Origin: UMGS1783 sp900555065
Lineage (GTDB): Bacteria; Bacillota; Clostridia; Oscillospirales; UMGS1783
Reading direction: 5' to 3'
Length of the DNA: 64,000 bases
NCBI GenBank assembly: GCA_937991645.1
Contig: CALKPL010000038.1
Coordinates: 119,105 to 183,104, forward strand
The notes beneath the pieces were generated by a model that had not been told where the DNA came from, ran no database searches, and worked only from the letters and a program-made list of their open reading frames with translations. This document shows positions 51,826 through 60,543 of the stretch, one piece after another (position 1 is the first letter of the stretch; the number at the start of each line of letters is the position of its first letter). The position numbers and the translations under genes were made by a program.

Positions 51826-52923
51826 TTAACCAATCGAATCAAGGGATGCCGCTGGACCGAACCGCGTCTGTGCACGTGTAAACAGATCATAGTAATACGC
51901 TGGACCGGTTATGCCCTCGCCGTCTTTTCGGATAATACAATTGTCCAGCTCCTGCCACCAAAGGCCCTCGGAAAGATTGTACACCCGTCCATGCATCATA
52001 TTGTCAATCAGCGCAAGACCCAAATATCCCTCCTCATAAAGCGGTGACGCAACCAACGCGTCCACTTTGCCGGCGGTCAGAATATCCAGATTATCTATTG
52101 TATAATCCATGGCGACGACAACAATGTCGTCGCGGCCGGTTCGCTCCATTGCAGTAGACCAGGAGAGCGCGCTGCCACCTGTCCTACCGATTGCGCCCAC
52201 CATATCCGGATTACTCTGAATATAACTTGTAACAATTCTGGCAGCCTCATTCACTTCCGCGCCTTCCGCCCGCCTCTCGATAATGGAATACTCCGGATAT
52301 GTCTGTTTCATATAGTTTTCATATTCTGTAACTTCCTCATAAATCGGTCCGGGACCATTTACAGTAAAACCCAGGCCGCCGGAAAAAATTCCTTTCTCCC
52401 GCAAACGTTGCACAAGATAATCGCCCATGTCAAACAGAGTACGGTCCATGTCTGCATACAAATTCACATCAATAAAATCCTTCGTTGCCGTATATGTATG
52501 CTGAAAGTGCGGTACGACGGTTTTCACGCCCATGCCGTGCAGCTCTTTTAGAAATTCGTAGGAAGAATCGTCGCCCACCCAGCATACGGCGCCCGCGATG
52601 TCGTGCTCCTTGGCGCCTTCGAGCCAGCAGTCGTACAGCTCCTGCATACTTCCTGCATCCAGGCCCAGAATATGTCCCTCGTATCCGAGCTCCTCCGCTT
52701 TTTCCATAAATCCCAGCTGTACGATCCGGTGTGCCGGGTGGCTGACGCTCCCCATGCAGACCGCGGCCGCCGTTCTTTCCGGCGCGGTCTGCATATCTTC
52801 CGGCGCATTCGTCTGCTCCGGCAAAGGCGAACCGCCGCAGCCGTTATATTCGCAGCCGCAAAACATGAACAGCAGACAGAACAGCTGCGCCAGTATCATT
52901 GCAAATTTCCAGTTTGGTTTCAT
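51826..52923 (-). CDS. Substrate-binding-protein-like lipoprotein (array unit 9, promoter-proximal)
   Basis: The ATG at 52923 gives 365 residues; a codon three residues earlier is in frame. The signal peptide differs from the other units (MKPNWKFAMILAQLFCLLFM, lipobox FCGC), but after it comes the shared block (PLPEQTNAPEDMQ ... CWVGDDSSYEFLKELHG). The central part is unique (DMDRTLFDMGDYLVQRL, GLGFTVNGPGPIYEEV). The end, IIRKDGEGITGPAYYYDLFTRAQTRFG, is closest to unit 1. It is the first gene after the array promoter. Confidence 0.85.
   Translation of the reverse strand: MKPNWKFAMILAQLFCLLFMFCGCEYNGCGGSPLPEQTNAPEDMQTAPERTAAAVCMGSVSHPAHRIVQLGFMEKAEELGYEGHILGLDAGSMQELYDCWLEGAKEHDIAGAVCWVGDDSSYEFLKELHGMGVKTVVPHFQHTYTATKDFIDVNLYADMDRTLFDMGDYLVQRLREKGIFSGGLGFTVNGPGPIYEEVTEYENYMKQTYPEYSIIERRAEGAEVNEAARIVTSYIQSNPDMVGAIGRTGGSALSWSTAMERTGRDDIVVVAMDYTIDNLDILTAGKVDALVASPLYEEGYLGLALIDNMMHGRVYNLSEGLWWQELDNCIIRKDGEGITGPAYYYDLFTRAQTRFGPAASLDSIG
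52535..52843. repeat. Near-identical 5' block of array unit 9
   Basis: About 300 bp match the 5' blocks of units 5 and 7; identity stops abruptly just before the signal-peptide coding part. The sharp edge points to gene conversion rather than simple duplication. Confidence 0.8.
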
Positions 52924-52971
52924 TGCGCACACCTTCCCACCTGCAATTTCGACGCTCTTCTTTGTGGGTAA

Positions 52972-53000
52972 ATTATATAATAAAAATTTTATTTAATCAA
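52972..53000 (-). promoter_or_regulatory. Promoter of the binding-protein array
   Basis: On the minus strand TTGATT (53000-52995), 17 bp and TATAAT (52977-52972) lie about 50 nt before unit 9. Confidence 0.65.
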
Positions 53001-53344
53001 TAGTTTTAACTAAATTGTATATGAATGTAATTTTTTAGCAAGGTTTATCGGTGTATTCGCAACCAAATTGTAACCGATGGCCATTTTGCAACGCCTATGC
53101 CGTTAACGCGCCGATCTAATATAAACGAGTATTTCCCTTTAGCCCAATGGCATCCTTTTCCGGGCTGACAGAAATCCATTGCGGACCAACTATTTTCATT
53201 TGTCGAACGATTCTTGATTTTTTGTCCTTAATTCGACATATTACGACATTGGTTTTTACTTATAATAAAGACAACACAAATACGTCCCGCATATATCTTC
53301 GCCAGTATATTGTGCTTGTAGTTCTACAGGAATTCCGGTATTCT
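53001..53344. other. AT-rich divergent intergenic region
   Basis: No gene is seen. It contains TGTCGAA and TTCGACA arms (around 53198-53240), which could form an operator between the array and the divergent Xre gene, and a TATAAT near 53261 on the plus strand without a clear -35 box. Confidence 0.4.
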
Positions 53345-53593
53345 ATGAGTGGTGATCATTATATGGGGCTCAAGACAACATTGGGAACAAATATAAGAAG
53401 ACAACGGAAAGAACGAAATCTCAGTCAGCAGAAGCTTGCCGTTTATGTGGATATCAGCATTACGCATCTGCGCGCCATAGAGCACGGCACAACAAACACA
53501 ACTGTGGACGTAGTCGAACGGTTTGCGAATTTCTTTGGAGTAGAACCCTATACGCTGTTTATCGACAGCGTCGCCGAAACAAAGTCTGCTTAG
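53345..53593 (+). CDS. Xre/Cro-CI family HTH regulator
   Basis: The ATG at 53345 or 53363 begins a protein of 82 or 76 residues; the longer open frame upstream has no ribosome site. HTH_3 signature: LGTNIRRQRKERNLSQQKLAVYVDISITHLRAIEHGTTNTTVDVVERFANFFGVEPYTLF. It is read away from the binding-protein array and is the only regulator next to it. It may control the array; this is inferred from position. Confidence 0.75.
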   Translation: MSGDHYMGLKTTLGTNIRRQRKERNLSQQKLAVYVDISITHLRAIEHGTTNTTVDVVERFANFFGVEPYTLFIDSVAETKSA

Positions 53594-53657
53594 CGCGGTT
53601 TTGACATCATGAATATGACATCCAGGACTACATCATCACCCACCAAATCGCGCTTTC

Positions 53658-53691
53658 AAAAAAAGACGAAGCTTAAGCTTCGTCTTTTTTT
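53658..53691. terminator. Bidirectional stem-loop terminator
   Basis: A perfect dyad centred on GCTTAAGC carries an A run on the left and a T run on the right (AAAAGACGAAGC/GCTTCGTCTTTT). Confidence 0.85.
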
Positions 53692-53765
53692 ATCGATTTT
53701 CAGAACGCTTTCCCGTCAACGGCATACATTGCAATAGGACCATTGTCAAATAGGGGGAAAACGTC

Positions 53766-54440
53766 TTGACCAAATACGCGCTTATGGCGGCGCTTGACTA
53801 CGCCTGTATCGCCTACCAGCAACAGCAGCCGCTGTGCATGCAGCCGCTCTTCACCATTGACAACCGGGTAACCGACGTACAATGTTATATACGCAGAAGC
53901 AGAGACCGCCTGGTCATCACATTCCGCGGTTCGAACTCGTCTAAGGACTGGCGGACCAATCTGACCTTCTGGAAAAAGACGATTCCTTACGACAACACGT
54001 CGTCCAAAATCCGGGTGCACACAGGCTTTATCAACGCGTACAAAGCGCCTGGCGTCCGCGACGCGCTGCACGCCTTTATGGACGACGGCGTCTGCCGCGT
54101 CACCGTCACCGGACACTCGCTGGGCGCGGCGCTCGCTGTTTTGTGCGCGGTGGATTTGCAGTACAACTTTCCGGAAAAGGACTACGAAGTGTTTCTGTTC
54201 GGCTGTCCGCGCGTTGGCAACCGCGCGTTTCAGAAATCGTACAACAATCGCGTATTCAAGACGATGCGGGTGGAAAACGGAAACGATATTGTCACAAAAG
54301 TCCCGCCCGCGATTCTGGGCTACCGGCATGTAGGAATTCGTATCCATACCGGTCCGCCGCGTATTCCGCTGTTCGTTTGGCCGGAAGATCACAGACAGCA
54401 GCGATACTACCAAAACCTGTTTTTGCTTCTGAAGCCGTAG
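53766..54440 (+). CDS. Class 3 lipase-like alpha/beta hydrolase
   Basis: The TTG start at 53766 is 8 nt after AGGGGG. The 224-residue protein has the class 3 lipase pattern: YIRRSRDRLVITFRG(S/T), the nucleophile elbow GHSLGAALA with S118, FGCPRVGNRAF, an Asp in ENGNDIVTKVPP and a His near YRHVG or in the C-terminal part. It has no signal peptide, so it probably acts on intracellular lipids or esters. The substrate is unknown. Confidence 0.8.
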   Translation: MTKYALMAALDYACIAYQQQQPLCMQPLFTIDNRVTDVQCYIRRSRDRLVITFRGSNSSKDWRTNLTFWKKTIPYDNTSSKIRVHTGFINAYKAPGVRDALHAFMDDGVCRVTVTGHSLGAALAVLCAVDLQYNFPEKDYEVFLFGCPRVGNRAFQKSYNNRVFKTMRVENGNDIVTKVPPAILGYRHVGIRIHTGPPRIPLFVWPEDHRQQRYYQNLFLLLKP

Positions 54441-54542
54441 TTAAAAAAATGACGGCAAAGGTTCGCCCTGCCGCTGTTGTAGGTATATTATATTACAATA
54501 AATAAAATGTCTATCCTCTTTTTTCCGACCAACGCCATATGT

Positions 54543-55142
54543 CTATACGACCTTGACCAGAGAGAACAGCATGGACAGGCCGTTTCTCCATTCCTCCTCG
54601 GTCAATGCGCGGTCGGTGTAATTGCGAAGGGCCGCCGCATACATATAATTTGTATACAGCATCAGAAACGTGTTGATGTCCAGCGGCGCGACGCGTTTGA
54701 GCGCAATGAGTCGCTGCAGAACCGCGCCGATAATGTTCCGCGGCACCTCAATGAGCCATTTGGCAAGCAGCGCTCCGGCACGCGGATCGCTGCGGTCCAG
54801 AGTTGCGGCGATGATGAGTATCCGGTCCATCCAGGGCTGCAGTTCCGGACCGAAGCGCATATCGGATTTCATCAGCACGTCGTGCGGCCGGAGCTTTTCC
54901 GCAAGGCTCATCAGTTTGTCCAAATCCGGCGTATGCCGGGCGGCAGTGTAATCATAGAACGCAAATATGGCCTTGAGCAGTTCATCCTTGGAGTCGAAGT
55001 GGTTGTAGATTGACGCGGGCTTGATTCCAACCGCGTTCGCAATGTCCCGCATGGAGATATTGAAAAAACTGCTGTGCGCAAACATTTCAACCGCTGCTTT
55101 AAAGATTTTCAGCTTTGTCCCGCGCATACCCATGTAGTCCAT
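54543..55142 (-). CDS. TetR-family transcriptional regulator
   Basis: A 199-residue protein with an N-terminal TetR HTH (KIFKAAVEMFAHSSFFNISMRDIANAVGIKPASIYNHFDSKDELLKAIF) and an all-helical ligand domain. It is divergent from the PfkB kinase gene. A promoter TTGCCA/17/TATAAT (55259-55231, minus) and a GCAGTTA/TAACTGC pair (55160-55205) precede it, so self-regulation is possible. Confidence 0.85.
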   Translation of the reverse strand: MDYMGMRGTKLKIFKAAVEMFAHSSFFNISMRDIANAVGIKPASIYNHFDSKDELLKAIFAFYDYTAARHTPDLDKLMSLAEKLRPHDVLMKSDMRFGPELQPWMDRILIIAATLDRSDPRAGALLAKWLIEVPRNIIGAVLQRLIALKRVAPLDINTFLMLYTNYMYAAALRNYTDRALTEEEWRNGLSMLFSLVKVV

Positions 55143-55445
55143 CAAACCACCCCTGTTCTGCAGTTACATAAATCCCTCATGTGGGTAATATGCACATTTA
55201 ACTGCAACTATGAATTATTATTTTGATATGATTATAATACATCGTTTCAGTAATGGCAAGCGTTTCCATGTTAAAAATCCTTATAAACACACAGTTTTTT
55301 CGCGTTTTCAGGCTTAAACGCGATTATATTTATACTCCTGAGGTATGGATAATGCTTATGCCGCAAAAGCCGGCCAAACCGGAACAAAGGCGTTGCATTC
55401 CCGCGCAGGACAGGCTAAAATAAGAGGAAAGGAGGCGTTGCAGAC
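55143..55445. other. Divergent intergenic region tetR/pfkB
   Basis: It holds the tetR promoter (-35 TTGCCA 55259-55254, -10 TATAAT 55236-55231, minus strand) and the GCAGTTA...TAACTGC arms. No gene is seen; the pfkB promoter is not clear. Confidence 0.5.
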
Positions 55446-56330
55446 ATGGTCTACGCATTTGGAGAGATCCTCTGGGATATATTTGGCGACACACGGTCGA
55501 TCGGCGGCGCGCCGTTTAACTTCGCGGCGCATTTTGCCAGCCTGGGCGGTGCGGCGGCGCTGATCAGTGCAGTGGGAGAAGACCTGCTCGGCGACGAAGC
55601 GCTGCGCGCCATGCGTAGTTTCGGCGTTTCAGAACGGCTGGTGCAGCGGATCGCCGAACGGCCAACCGGCACTTGTGCCGTCACGCTCGACGGCGGCGGC
55701 GTTCCGCAGTACCGGCTTGCGTCCGAAACCGCTTTTGACGCTATCGGATACACCGACGCGCTGCGTGCTGCGCTGGCATGTCCGCAGGGCGATGTTCTGT
55801 ACTTCGGCACGCTGGCACAGCGCGACGAAACGTCGCGCAGCACGCTCCGCGCCATCGCAGCGCGGCCTTTCCGCGAGCGATTTTGCGACCTGAACCTCCG
55901 TCCGCCCTTTCTGGACGAGGAAGTGATACTTCATGCGTGCGGAAACGCAACCATTCTGAAACTCAGTCTGGAGGAATGCGAACATCTGCGCGCGATCGGG
56001 CTGCTCGGCAGCCTTGCGCCGGAGCGGATATGCGACGCGCTCTGCGCCCGTTTTCCAAACATCCGCCTGCTGCTGCTCACGCTCGGAAAGGACGGGGCCA
56101 TGCTCTGTTCGCCCGAAACCGGTCCGCTCTGGTCCATCCGGCCTGAAAGCAAAGCGATATCGACCGTGGGCGCCGGAGACAGCTTTGCGGCCTGTTTCCT
56201 GTACAACTATCTTGCGGGACACAGTCTGCAGAAATGCCTCAACCGCGGCGTACTGCTCAGCGATTACGTCGTCACCCAGACCGGCGCGGTGCCATCCTAT
56301 CCGGCTGCCTTGCGCGCCTGCGTCCGATAG
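55446..56330 (+). CDS. PfkB-family carbohydrate kinase
   Basis: A 294-residue ribokinase-fold sugar kinase, closest in look to fructokinases. Substrate motifs: GEILWDIFGDTRSIGGAPFNFAAHFASLGG; catalytic and anion-hole motif STVGAGDSFAACFLYNY with the base Asp in GAGDSF. An AAAGGAGG site lies 10 nt before the ATG. It phosphorylates a sugar with ATP; fructose is likely but not certain. Confidence 0.85.
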   Translation: MVYAFGEILWDIFGDTRSIGGAPFNFAAHFASLGGAAALISAVGEDLLGDEALRAMRSFGVSERLVQRIAERPTGTCAVTLDGGGVPQYRLASETAFDAIGYTDALRAALACPQGDVLYFGTLAQRDETSRSTLRAIAARPFRERFCDLNLRPPFLDEEVILHACGNATILKLSLEECEHLRAIGLLGSLAPERICDALCARFPNIRLLLLTLGKDGAMLCSPETGPLWSIRPESKAISTVGAGDSFAACFLYNYLAGHSLQKCLNRGVLLSDYVVTQTGAVPSYPAALRACVR

Positions 56331-56429
56331 CGCCGCTCAGTTATGCCGAATGCACGCAGAAAATCGTGGTGAACCGGCCCTGCTCCCGTTACATATACTG
56401 TAGTAAACTGGGAAAAGGACTGATGCACC

Positions 56430-57371
56430 ATGAGCTTATTTGCAATCGACGCCGGTCACGGCGGTTATGACAACGGCGCCTCTTACGAGGGCCGGCTGGA
56501 AAAAGACGACAACCTGCGGCTGGCACTGGCCGTACGCGACGAACTGATCCGGCTGGGGCAGGATGTGGTCATGACCCGCGATACGGACGTGTTCGTCCCG
56601 TTGGACGAGCGCGCCAACATCGCGAACAACGCGGGAGCCGATCTGTTTATCTCCCTGCACCGCAACTCCTATCCCGAACAGCTTCCGACCGCGAACGGCG
56701 TGGAAAACTACATATATACGTACGCCACGGATGAAAACGAGCGTATGGCCCGGCTTGTACTGGACAAGGTCGTCGCCGTAGGCGTGCAGCAAGACCGCGG
56801 CGTCAACCGCGCCAACTTCGCCGTACTGCGTTATGCGGAGATGCCGTCCATGCTGCTTGAAATGGGCTTCATCAACAACGAGGAAGACAATCGGCTGTTC
56901 GACGAGAACCTGCAGGCGTACGCGCGCGCCATTGCGCAGGGCGCCGTGGAGGCGGTAGGCGTGGGCAAGCCTTCAAGCGCGGACGCCACTGTGAAAGAAA
57001 TACAGACGCTGCTCAACGAACAGTTCGGGGCCAGCCTGGCTGTGGACGGCATCTACGGGCCCGCCACAAGGCGCGCTCTGCTCCGCGCCATCCAGACGGT
57101 TCTGAACAATGAATTTGGCGCGTCGCTCGCAGTGGACGGCATCTGGGGGCCCAAAACGCGCCGAGCCGTCCCCAACCTGCGCGAGCGCAACCGCGGCAAT
57201 CTGGTGAAGCTGCTGCAGGCCGGGCTCTATGTAAACGGCTTTGATCCGGGCGGGATCGACGGAATATTCGGCCCGAAAACAGCCGCGGCCGTACGCAGCC
57301 TGCAGAGCGCCCGCGGCCTGGCTGTGGACGGCATTGCGGGGCCCTTCACTTTTCAGGCGCTCTTTCAGTAG
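56430..57371 (+). CDS. N-acetylmuramoyl-L-alanine amidase with three peptidoglycan-binding repeats
   Basis: A 313-residue protein. The Amidase_3 domain (1-175) has its zinc and catalytic residues: DAGHGG (H10), the Glu in LEKDDNLRLAL, SLHRNS and LLEMGFINN. Three PG_binding_1-like repeats follow, each with AVDGIYGPATRRAL-type motifs. It cuts the bond between MurNAc and the stem peptide. It has no signal peptide, as in phage lysins or proteins exported by another route, and no other phage gene is near. A role in spore or mother-cell lysis is an alternative. Confidence 0.85.
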   Translation: MSLFAIDAGHGGYDNGASYEGRLEKDDNLRLALAVRDELIRLGQDVVMTRDTDVFVPLDERANIANNAGADLFISLHRNSYPEQLPTANGVENYIYTYATDENERMARLVLDKVVAVGVQQDRGVNRANFAVLRYAEMPSMLLEMGFINNEEDNRLFDENLQAYARAIAQGAVEAVGVGKPSSADATVKEIQTLLNEQFGASLAVDGIYGPATRRALLRAIQTVLNNEFGASLAVDGIWGPKTRRAVPNLRERNRGNLVKLLQAGLYVNGFDPGGIDGIFGPKTAAAVRSLQSARGLAVDGIAGPFTFQALFQ

Positions 57372-57465
57372 CGGGCGGCGCCTGCAAAGAATTTTTCATC
57401 CGGCCTTTGCAGCGCACGCCTCTTGTGGTATAATGGCATAAAACAACAGACGAGGGGGCGCTAAT

Positions 57466-57933
57466 ATGCCGCTGTTAGACGACGTAGTGGTCCGTGAATT
57501 CCGCATGAGCGACAAACAGCTGGTCACCGATTTTTTTGACCAGATGGGCGGAGAGAGCCGTTCTTTTATAAACCGGGGCGACTCCAGCCGTATTCTCGCC
57601 ATGAAATTCTTTGATGGGATTACAGAGGACCGGGTCATGTTTCTTGCCGAATATGAAGGGCGTATGGTCGGCTTTATTTTCCTGTTTGAAAACAACACAA
57701 GCATCCCGTTTTTCGGTATCGCCGTCCACGATGCGTATAAAGGCAACCGCATTGGTGAAAAAATGATAGAGCACATAAAGCTGTATGCGCGCGCGCATGG
57801 CAAGGGCGGACTGTTCCTGACCGTGCATCCGGCCAACGTACGCGCGCAGGCTCTGTATGAACGTGTGGGATTTAAGCGCCTGGGCGTGCACTACAGCGGC
57901 GAAAACCTGTACGTGTTCCGTTACGAGAATTGA
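57466..57933 (+). CDS. GNAT-family N-acetyltransferase
   Basis: A 155-residue GNAT fold with the acetyl-CoA loop in IAVHDAYKGNRIGEKMIEHIK and the motif HPANVRAQALYERVGFKRLG. RimI-like in the C-terminal half. The acceptor is unknown. It begins about 95 nt after the amidase gene with GAGGGGG before the ATG. Confidence 0.85.
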   Translation: MPLLDDVVVREFRMSDKQLVTDFFDQMGGESRSFINRGDSSRILAMKFFDGITEDRVMFLAEYEGRMVGFIFLFENNTSIPFFGIAVHDAYKGNRIGEKMIEHIKLYARAHGKGGLFLTVHPANVRAQALYERVGFKRLGVHYSGENLYVFRYEN

Positions 57934-57983
57934 AATGCGTTCGGGAAGGGCCTTGCTGTCCTCCTCGACCCGCGCAACAGCAA

Positions 57984-58024
57984 GCCGCCGGCGGTCTGCA
58001 CAGACCGCCGGCGGCTGATTTTTT
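57984..58024. terminator. Strong GC-rich stem-loop terminator
   Basis: GCCGCCGGCGGTCTG pairs with CAGACCGCCGGCGGC around a 2-nt loop and TGATTTTTTT follows. It separates convergent genes. Confidence 0.85.
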
Positions 58025-58057
58025 TATGTATCGCACAAGACGCCGTACACCGCGCGC

Positions 58058-59188
58058 CTAACGCTTGCCGTATTTCCGCGCCGCTTCGAACATGGCGACG
58101 ATGTTTTCCGGCGGCACGTCGTCCTGCAAATTGTGCGCCGCGGCAAAGATATAGCCGCCCCCGCGGCCCAGCGCTTCCAGCACTGCGTGCACGCCCTCCG
58201 CAATCTCTTCGCGCGATCCGAAGTTCAGCAGTTTCTGCGTGTCCACGCCGCCGTGAAAGACGACCCGGTCGCCATAGGCCGCCTTCAGGTTTTCCGGCGC
58301 CATCTCCGCGCAGCAGGGCTGTATGGGATTGAGAATCTCCACGCCCGCGTCCAGCAGATCGTCCACGATTTTGAACACGTCGCCGCAGGAATGGTGCAGG
58401 TACTTCGCGCCGGTATATTTTTTTGTGTGCGCGATACGCTCTTTGTAATATGGCGCGATCAGCGCGCGGAACGTCTCGGGCGGCATGAAAAGGTTGGTCT
58501 GCATTGCGAAATCGTCCCCGCTGGAGGTGTAGTGGATCAGATCCCCCAGCGCGCCGTAATATTGCGCGATTACTTTTTTCTGATAATCCAGAATGATATC
58601 GAACAGCCGGCGTACAAACGGCTCGTCAATAAACAGGCGCGTCAGAAAATCGTCAAAACCGCATAGCCAGCACCCCAGCTCAAACACGCCGTAGACCGGA
58701 TGTTCCGCACAGATCACATACTCGCCCGCCTGCTTCAGCTCTCGTGCGCAGCGGACATGCGCCGCAATCTCCGCGGGATCAATACTGTCCGCATCCGGCC
58801 ACTGATACCTGTCCAGGTCGGCGCAGGTCGCGTTTTTGAGCGGGTTTTCCACAATGTCCCAATACATGCCGGTAAATTTGCGTTTAATTCCCCACTCGTC
58901 GATATACAAATCGTCCGCCAGAAACCGGAACTGGCTTTCCCGCGGCCGGAAAATCTCGCCCACTGAGCGCGTATCGATATCCAGCGCGCGCAGCAGGCGT
59001 TCGTCCAGCCTGCGCACCTTGCCGAACAGCAGCGGCGCGTCGTCCGGCGCGTCGTAGCCCAGGTACCGAAGCAGCCGTGCCTGCGTCTGCCCCTCCACGC
59101 TCGAGAGCGGGCAGCCGCCAAGGTCCATAACGATATCCTCGGGCTGCCGGTGTTCAACGGTATCCTGAAAGTTTTTTATCCTGTCCAT
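58058..59188 (-). CDS. URO-D family protein (methyltransferase-like)
   Basis: A 376-residue protein of the uroporphyrinogen decarboxylase superfamily, in the branch of MtaA/CmuA-like cobalamin methyltransferases rather than HemE. A zinc-type HxC...C set is seen in YLHHSCGDVF and NPIQPCCAEM, and FHGGVDTQ is conserved. The N-terminal Arg-rich HemE motif is absent. It probably handles a methylated or aromatic substrate, with no corrinoid protein nearby. The ATG at 59188 is 7 nt after GGGAGGG; the ATG at 59194 is too close. Confidence 0.8.
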   Translation of the reverse strand: MDRIKNFQDTVEHRQPEDIVMDLGGCPLSSVEGQTQARLLRYLGYDAPDDAPLLFGKVRRLDERLLRALDIDTRSVGEIFRPRESQFRFLADDLYIDEWGIKRKFTGMYWDIVENPLKNATCADLDRYQWPDADSIDPAEIAAHVRCARELKQAGEYVICAEHPVYGVFELGCWLCGFDDFLTRLFIDEPFVRRLFDIILDYQKKVIAQYYGALGDLIHYTSSGDDFAMQTNLFMPPETFRALIAPYYKERIAHTKKYTGAKYLHHSCGDVFKIVDDLLDAGVEILNPIQPCCAEMAPENLKAAYGDRVVFHGGVDTQKLLNFGSREEIAEGVHAVLEALGRGGGYIFAAAHNLQDDVPPENIVAMFEAARKYGKR

Positions 59189-59281
59189 ACGCATTCCCTC
59201 CCGCGCAGGTCCGCGCGATTGTTCCTTTGTTCATTATATCATCCATTTGTCGCAAGTCAACGCATAAACCCGTCCAAAGGG

Positions 59282-59317
59282 CAAAAACCTGCAAAACTTG
59301 CGTTTTGCAGGTTTTTG
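59282..59317. terminator. Perfect bidirectional stem-loop terminator
   Basis: CAAAAACCTGCAAAAC and GTTTTGCAGGTTTTTG form a 16-bp stem with a 4-nt loop, with A and T runs inside the stem. It ends the minus-strand three-gene unit. Confidence 0.85.
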
Positions 59318-59330
59318 TGAGCACAGCCGG

Positions 59331-59711
59331 TCAGAACTTATCCGAAAGCAGCAGGTAAGCGAGCGCGATCAGCAGAAGCGTGTCGCTGCACTCGTCCATC
59401 AGCAGAATGACAAGAACGGCCAGAATCAGCAGATTGTCCATGCCGACCCGGTCTATAAAGTCGGGACGGCGTAACAGTCCGTTGCGTTTTTGCGGCCGCG
59501 GCGCGCACACCTCTTCGGCCGGCGGCATATGCTCCGGAGCCGGCGCGTGCTGCGGCTGCGGATCTGATATGTACTGCGGCGCGGTCACGCTGTCGGGCCG
59601 GGACGGACCGGCCCCGTAGTCCATCGACCGGCGCGCCGTCTCACGGGCGCGGCGAATGGCCTCCTGCTGCATTTTGTAAAGCTCGCCATCGGATTCTATC
59701 GCGGCGTACAT
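59331..59711 (-). CDS. Small membrane protein of unknown function (third gene of trio)
   Basis: A 126-residue protein. An N-terminal helix rich in Arg/Glu (MQQEAIRRARETARRS) is followed by a Pro-rich linker and one or two hydrophobic segments (NLLILAVLVILLMDECSDTLLLIALAYLLLS) at the C-terminus. GGGGGAG lies before the ATG. It is read with the next two genes and I recognise no family. Confidence 0.65.
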   Translation of the reverse strand: MYAAIESDGELYKMQQEAIRRARETARRSMDYGAGPSRPDSVTAPQYISDPQPQHAPAPEHMPPAEEVCAPRPQKRNGLLRRPDFIDRVGMDNLLILAVLVILLMDECSDTLLLIALAYLLLSDKF

Positions 59712-59730
59712 CTTGTCATCTCCCCCCGGT

Positions 59731-60096
59731 TCAGAATAGCTTCAGGTCGTCTCCAAACAGTGAAATGACCTGGGTCAAGCGCAGGATTTTGGTCACTGAA
59801 TCCAGGCTCTCCCTGCGTTTTTCACTGATGAACGGGCGCAGGGCCTTGAGCAGGCGCACTCTGTCGTCCTCCGAGCCGAATTTGCCCAGCGCCTCCATAA
59901 TCTTCCCGGCGTCCACCCCGCCGGGTGCGCCCTGCCCGGACGGCGGGCCGCCGGCCGCGCCGCCATGCCTTTCCGGCATATCGGACGGCTCCTCTTCCTT
60001 TTTATCAGACTTCATAAACCCTGAAAATGTCTTGAGCAGCTCTACGTTCCGATCGTCTTCTAAAAATTCTGTGATTTTAGAAGCCATATCATCCAT
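59731..60096 (-). CDS. Acidic helical protein with Gly/Pro-rich middle (second gene of trio)
   Basis: A 121-residue protein. N-terminal helix MDDMASKITEFLEDDRNVELLKTF, a Gly/Pro/Ala-rich linker (HGGAAGGPPSGQGAPGG), then a helical C-terminus (VDAGKIMEALGKFGSEDDRVRLLKALRPFISEKRRESLDSVTKIL). Its ATG overlaps the stop of the preceding gene (TAATG). No signal peptide or membrane segment. Function unknown. Confidence 0.65.
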   Translation of the reverse strand: MDDMASKITEFLEDDRNVELLKTFSGFMKSDKKEEEPSDMPERHGGAAGGPPSGQGAPGGVDAGKIMEALGKFGSEDDRVRLLKALRPFISEKRRESLDSVTKILRLTQVISLFGDDLKLF

Positions 60097-60374
60097 TATT
60101 TATCACCCAGTATCTTCCGGATATTTGCCATTGCTTTCTCGCTTGACAGAATCTGCTGTATCAGCGCCGGATCGTCCAGCACGGTTGAGAATTTATCCAG
60201 ATCCTCTTTGGATACGAACTTTAAAAGCTGTTTTAATCTGTCTTTGTCCTTCAGCAGGTCGTCGAGTACCGCTGCGTCCCGGCCCAGCGTCTGTTTGGCC
60301 TGCGCGGCGGCGCGGTCGAACTTCTCCTGGTTATCCCGCCGGAATTTTTCCAGCATTTCGTCGTCATATTTCAT
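60096..60374 (-). CDS. Small helical protein (first gene of trio)
   Basis: The ATG at 60374 lies 6 nt after GGGTGGAG. The 92-residue, highly charged, all-helical protein ends with a repeat-like stretch (KDKDRLKQLLKFVSKEDLDKFSTVLDDPALIQQILSSEKA) that resembles the C-terminal helices of its neighbour. The two may interact. Function unknown. Confidence 0.65.
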   Translation of the reverse strand: MKYDDEMLEKFRRDNQEKFDRAAAQAKQTLGRDAAVLDDLLKDKDRLKQLLKFVSKEDLDKFSTVLDDPALIQQILSSEKAMANIRKILGDK

Positions 60375-60543
60375 CGTTTTCTCCACCCCTTATCGTACTG
60401 ACCCCGGCCCGTTCCTTTTATAAATAGTATGTATCGGCCCGCCCCGTTATGATTGGTCGGCCGCTTCGCGCATGACCGGCGCCGCATTACAGTATATGCG
60501 CCGGCTGCAAAATCCGTGTAACAGATCGTTTACGAGATAATAA

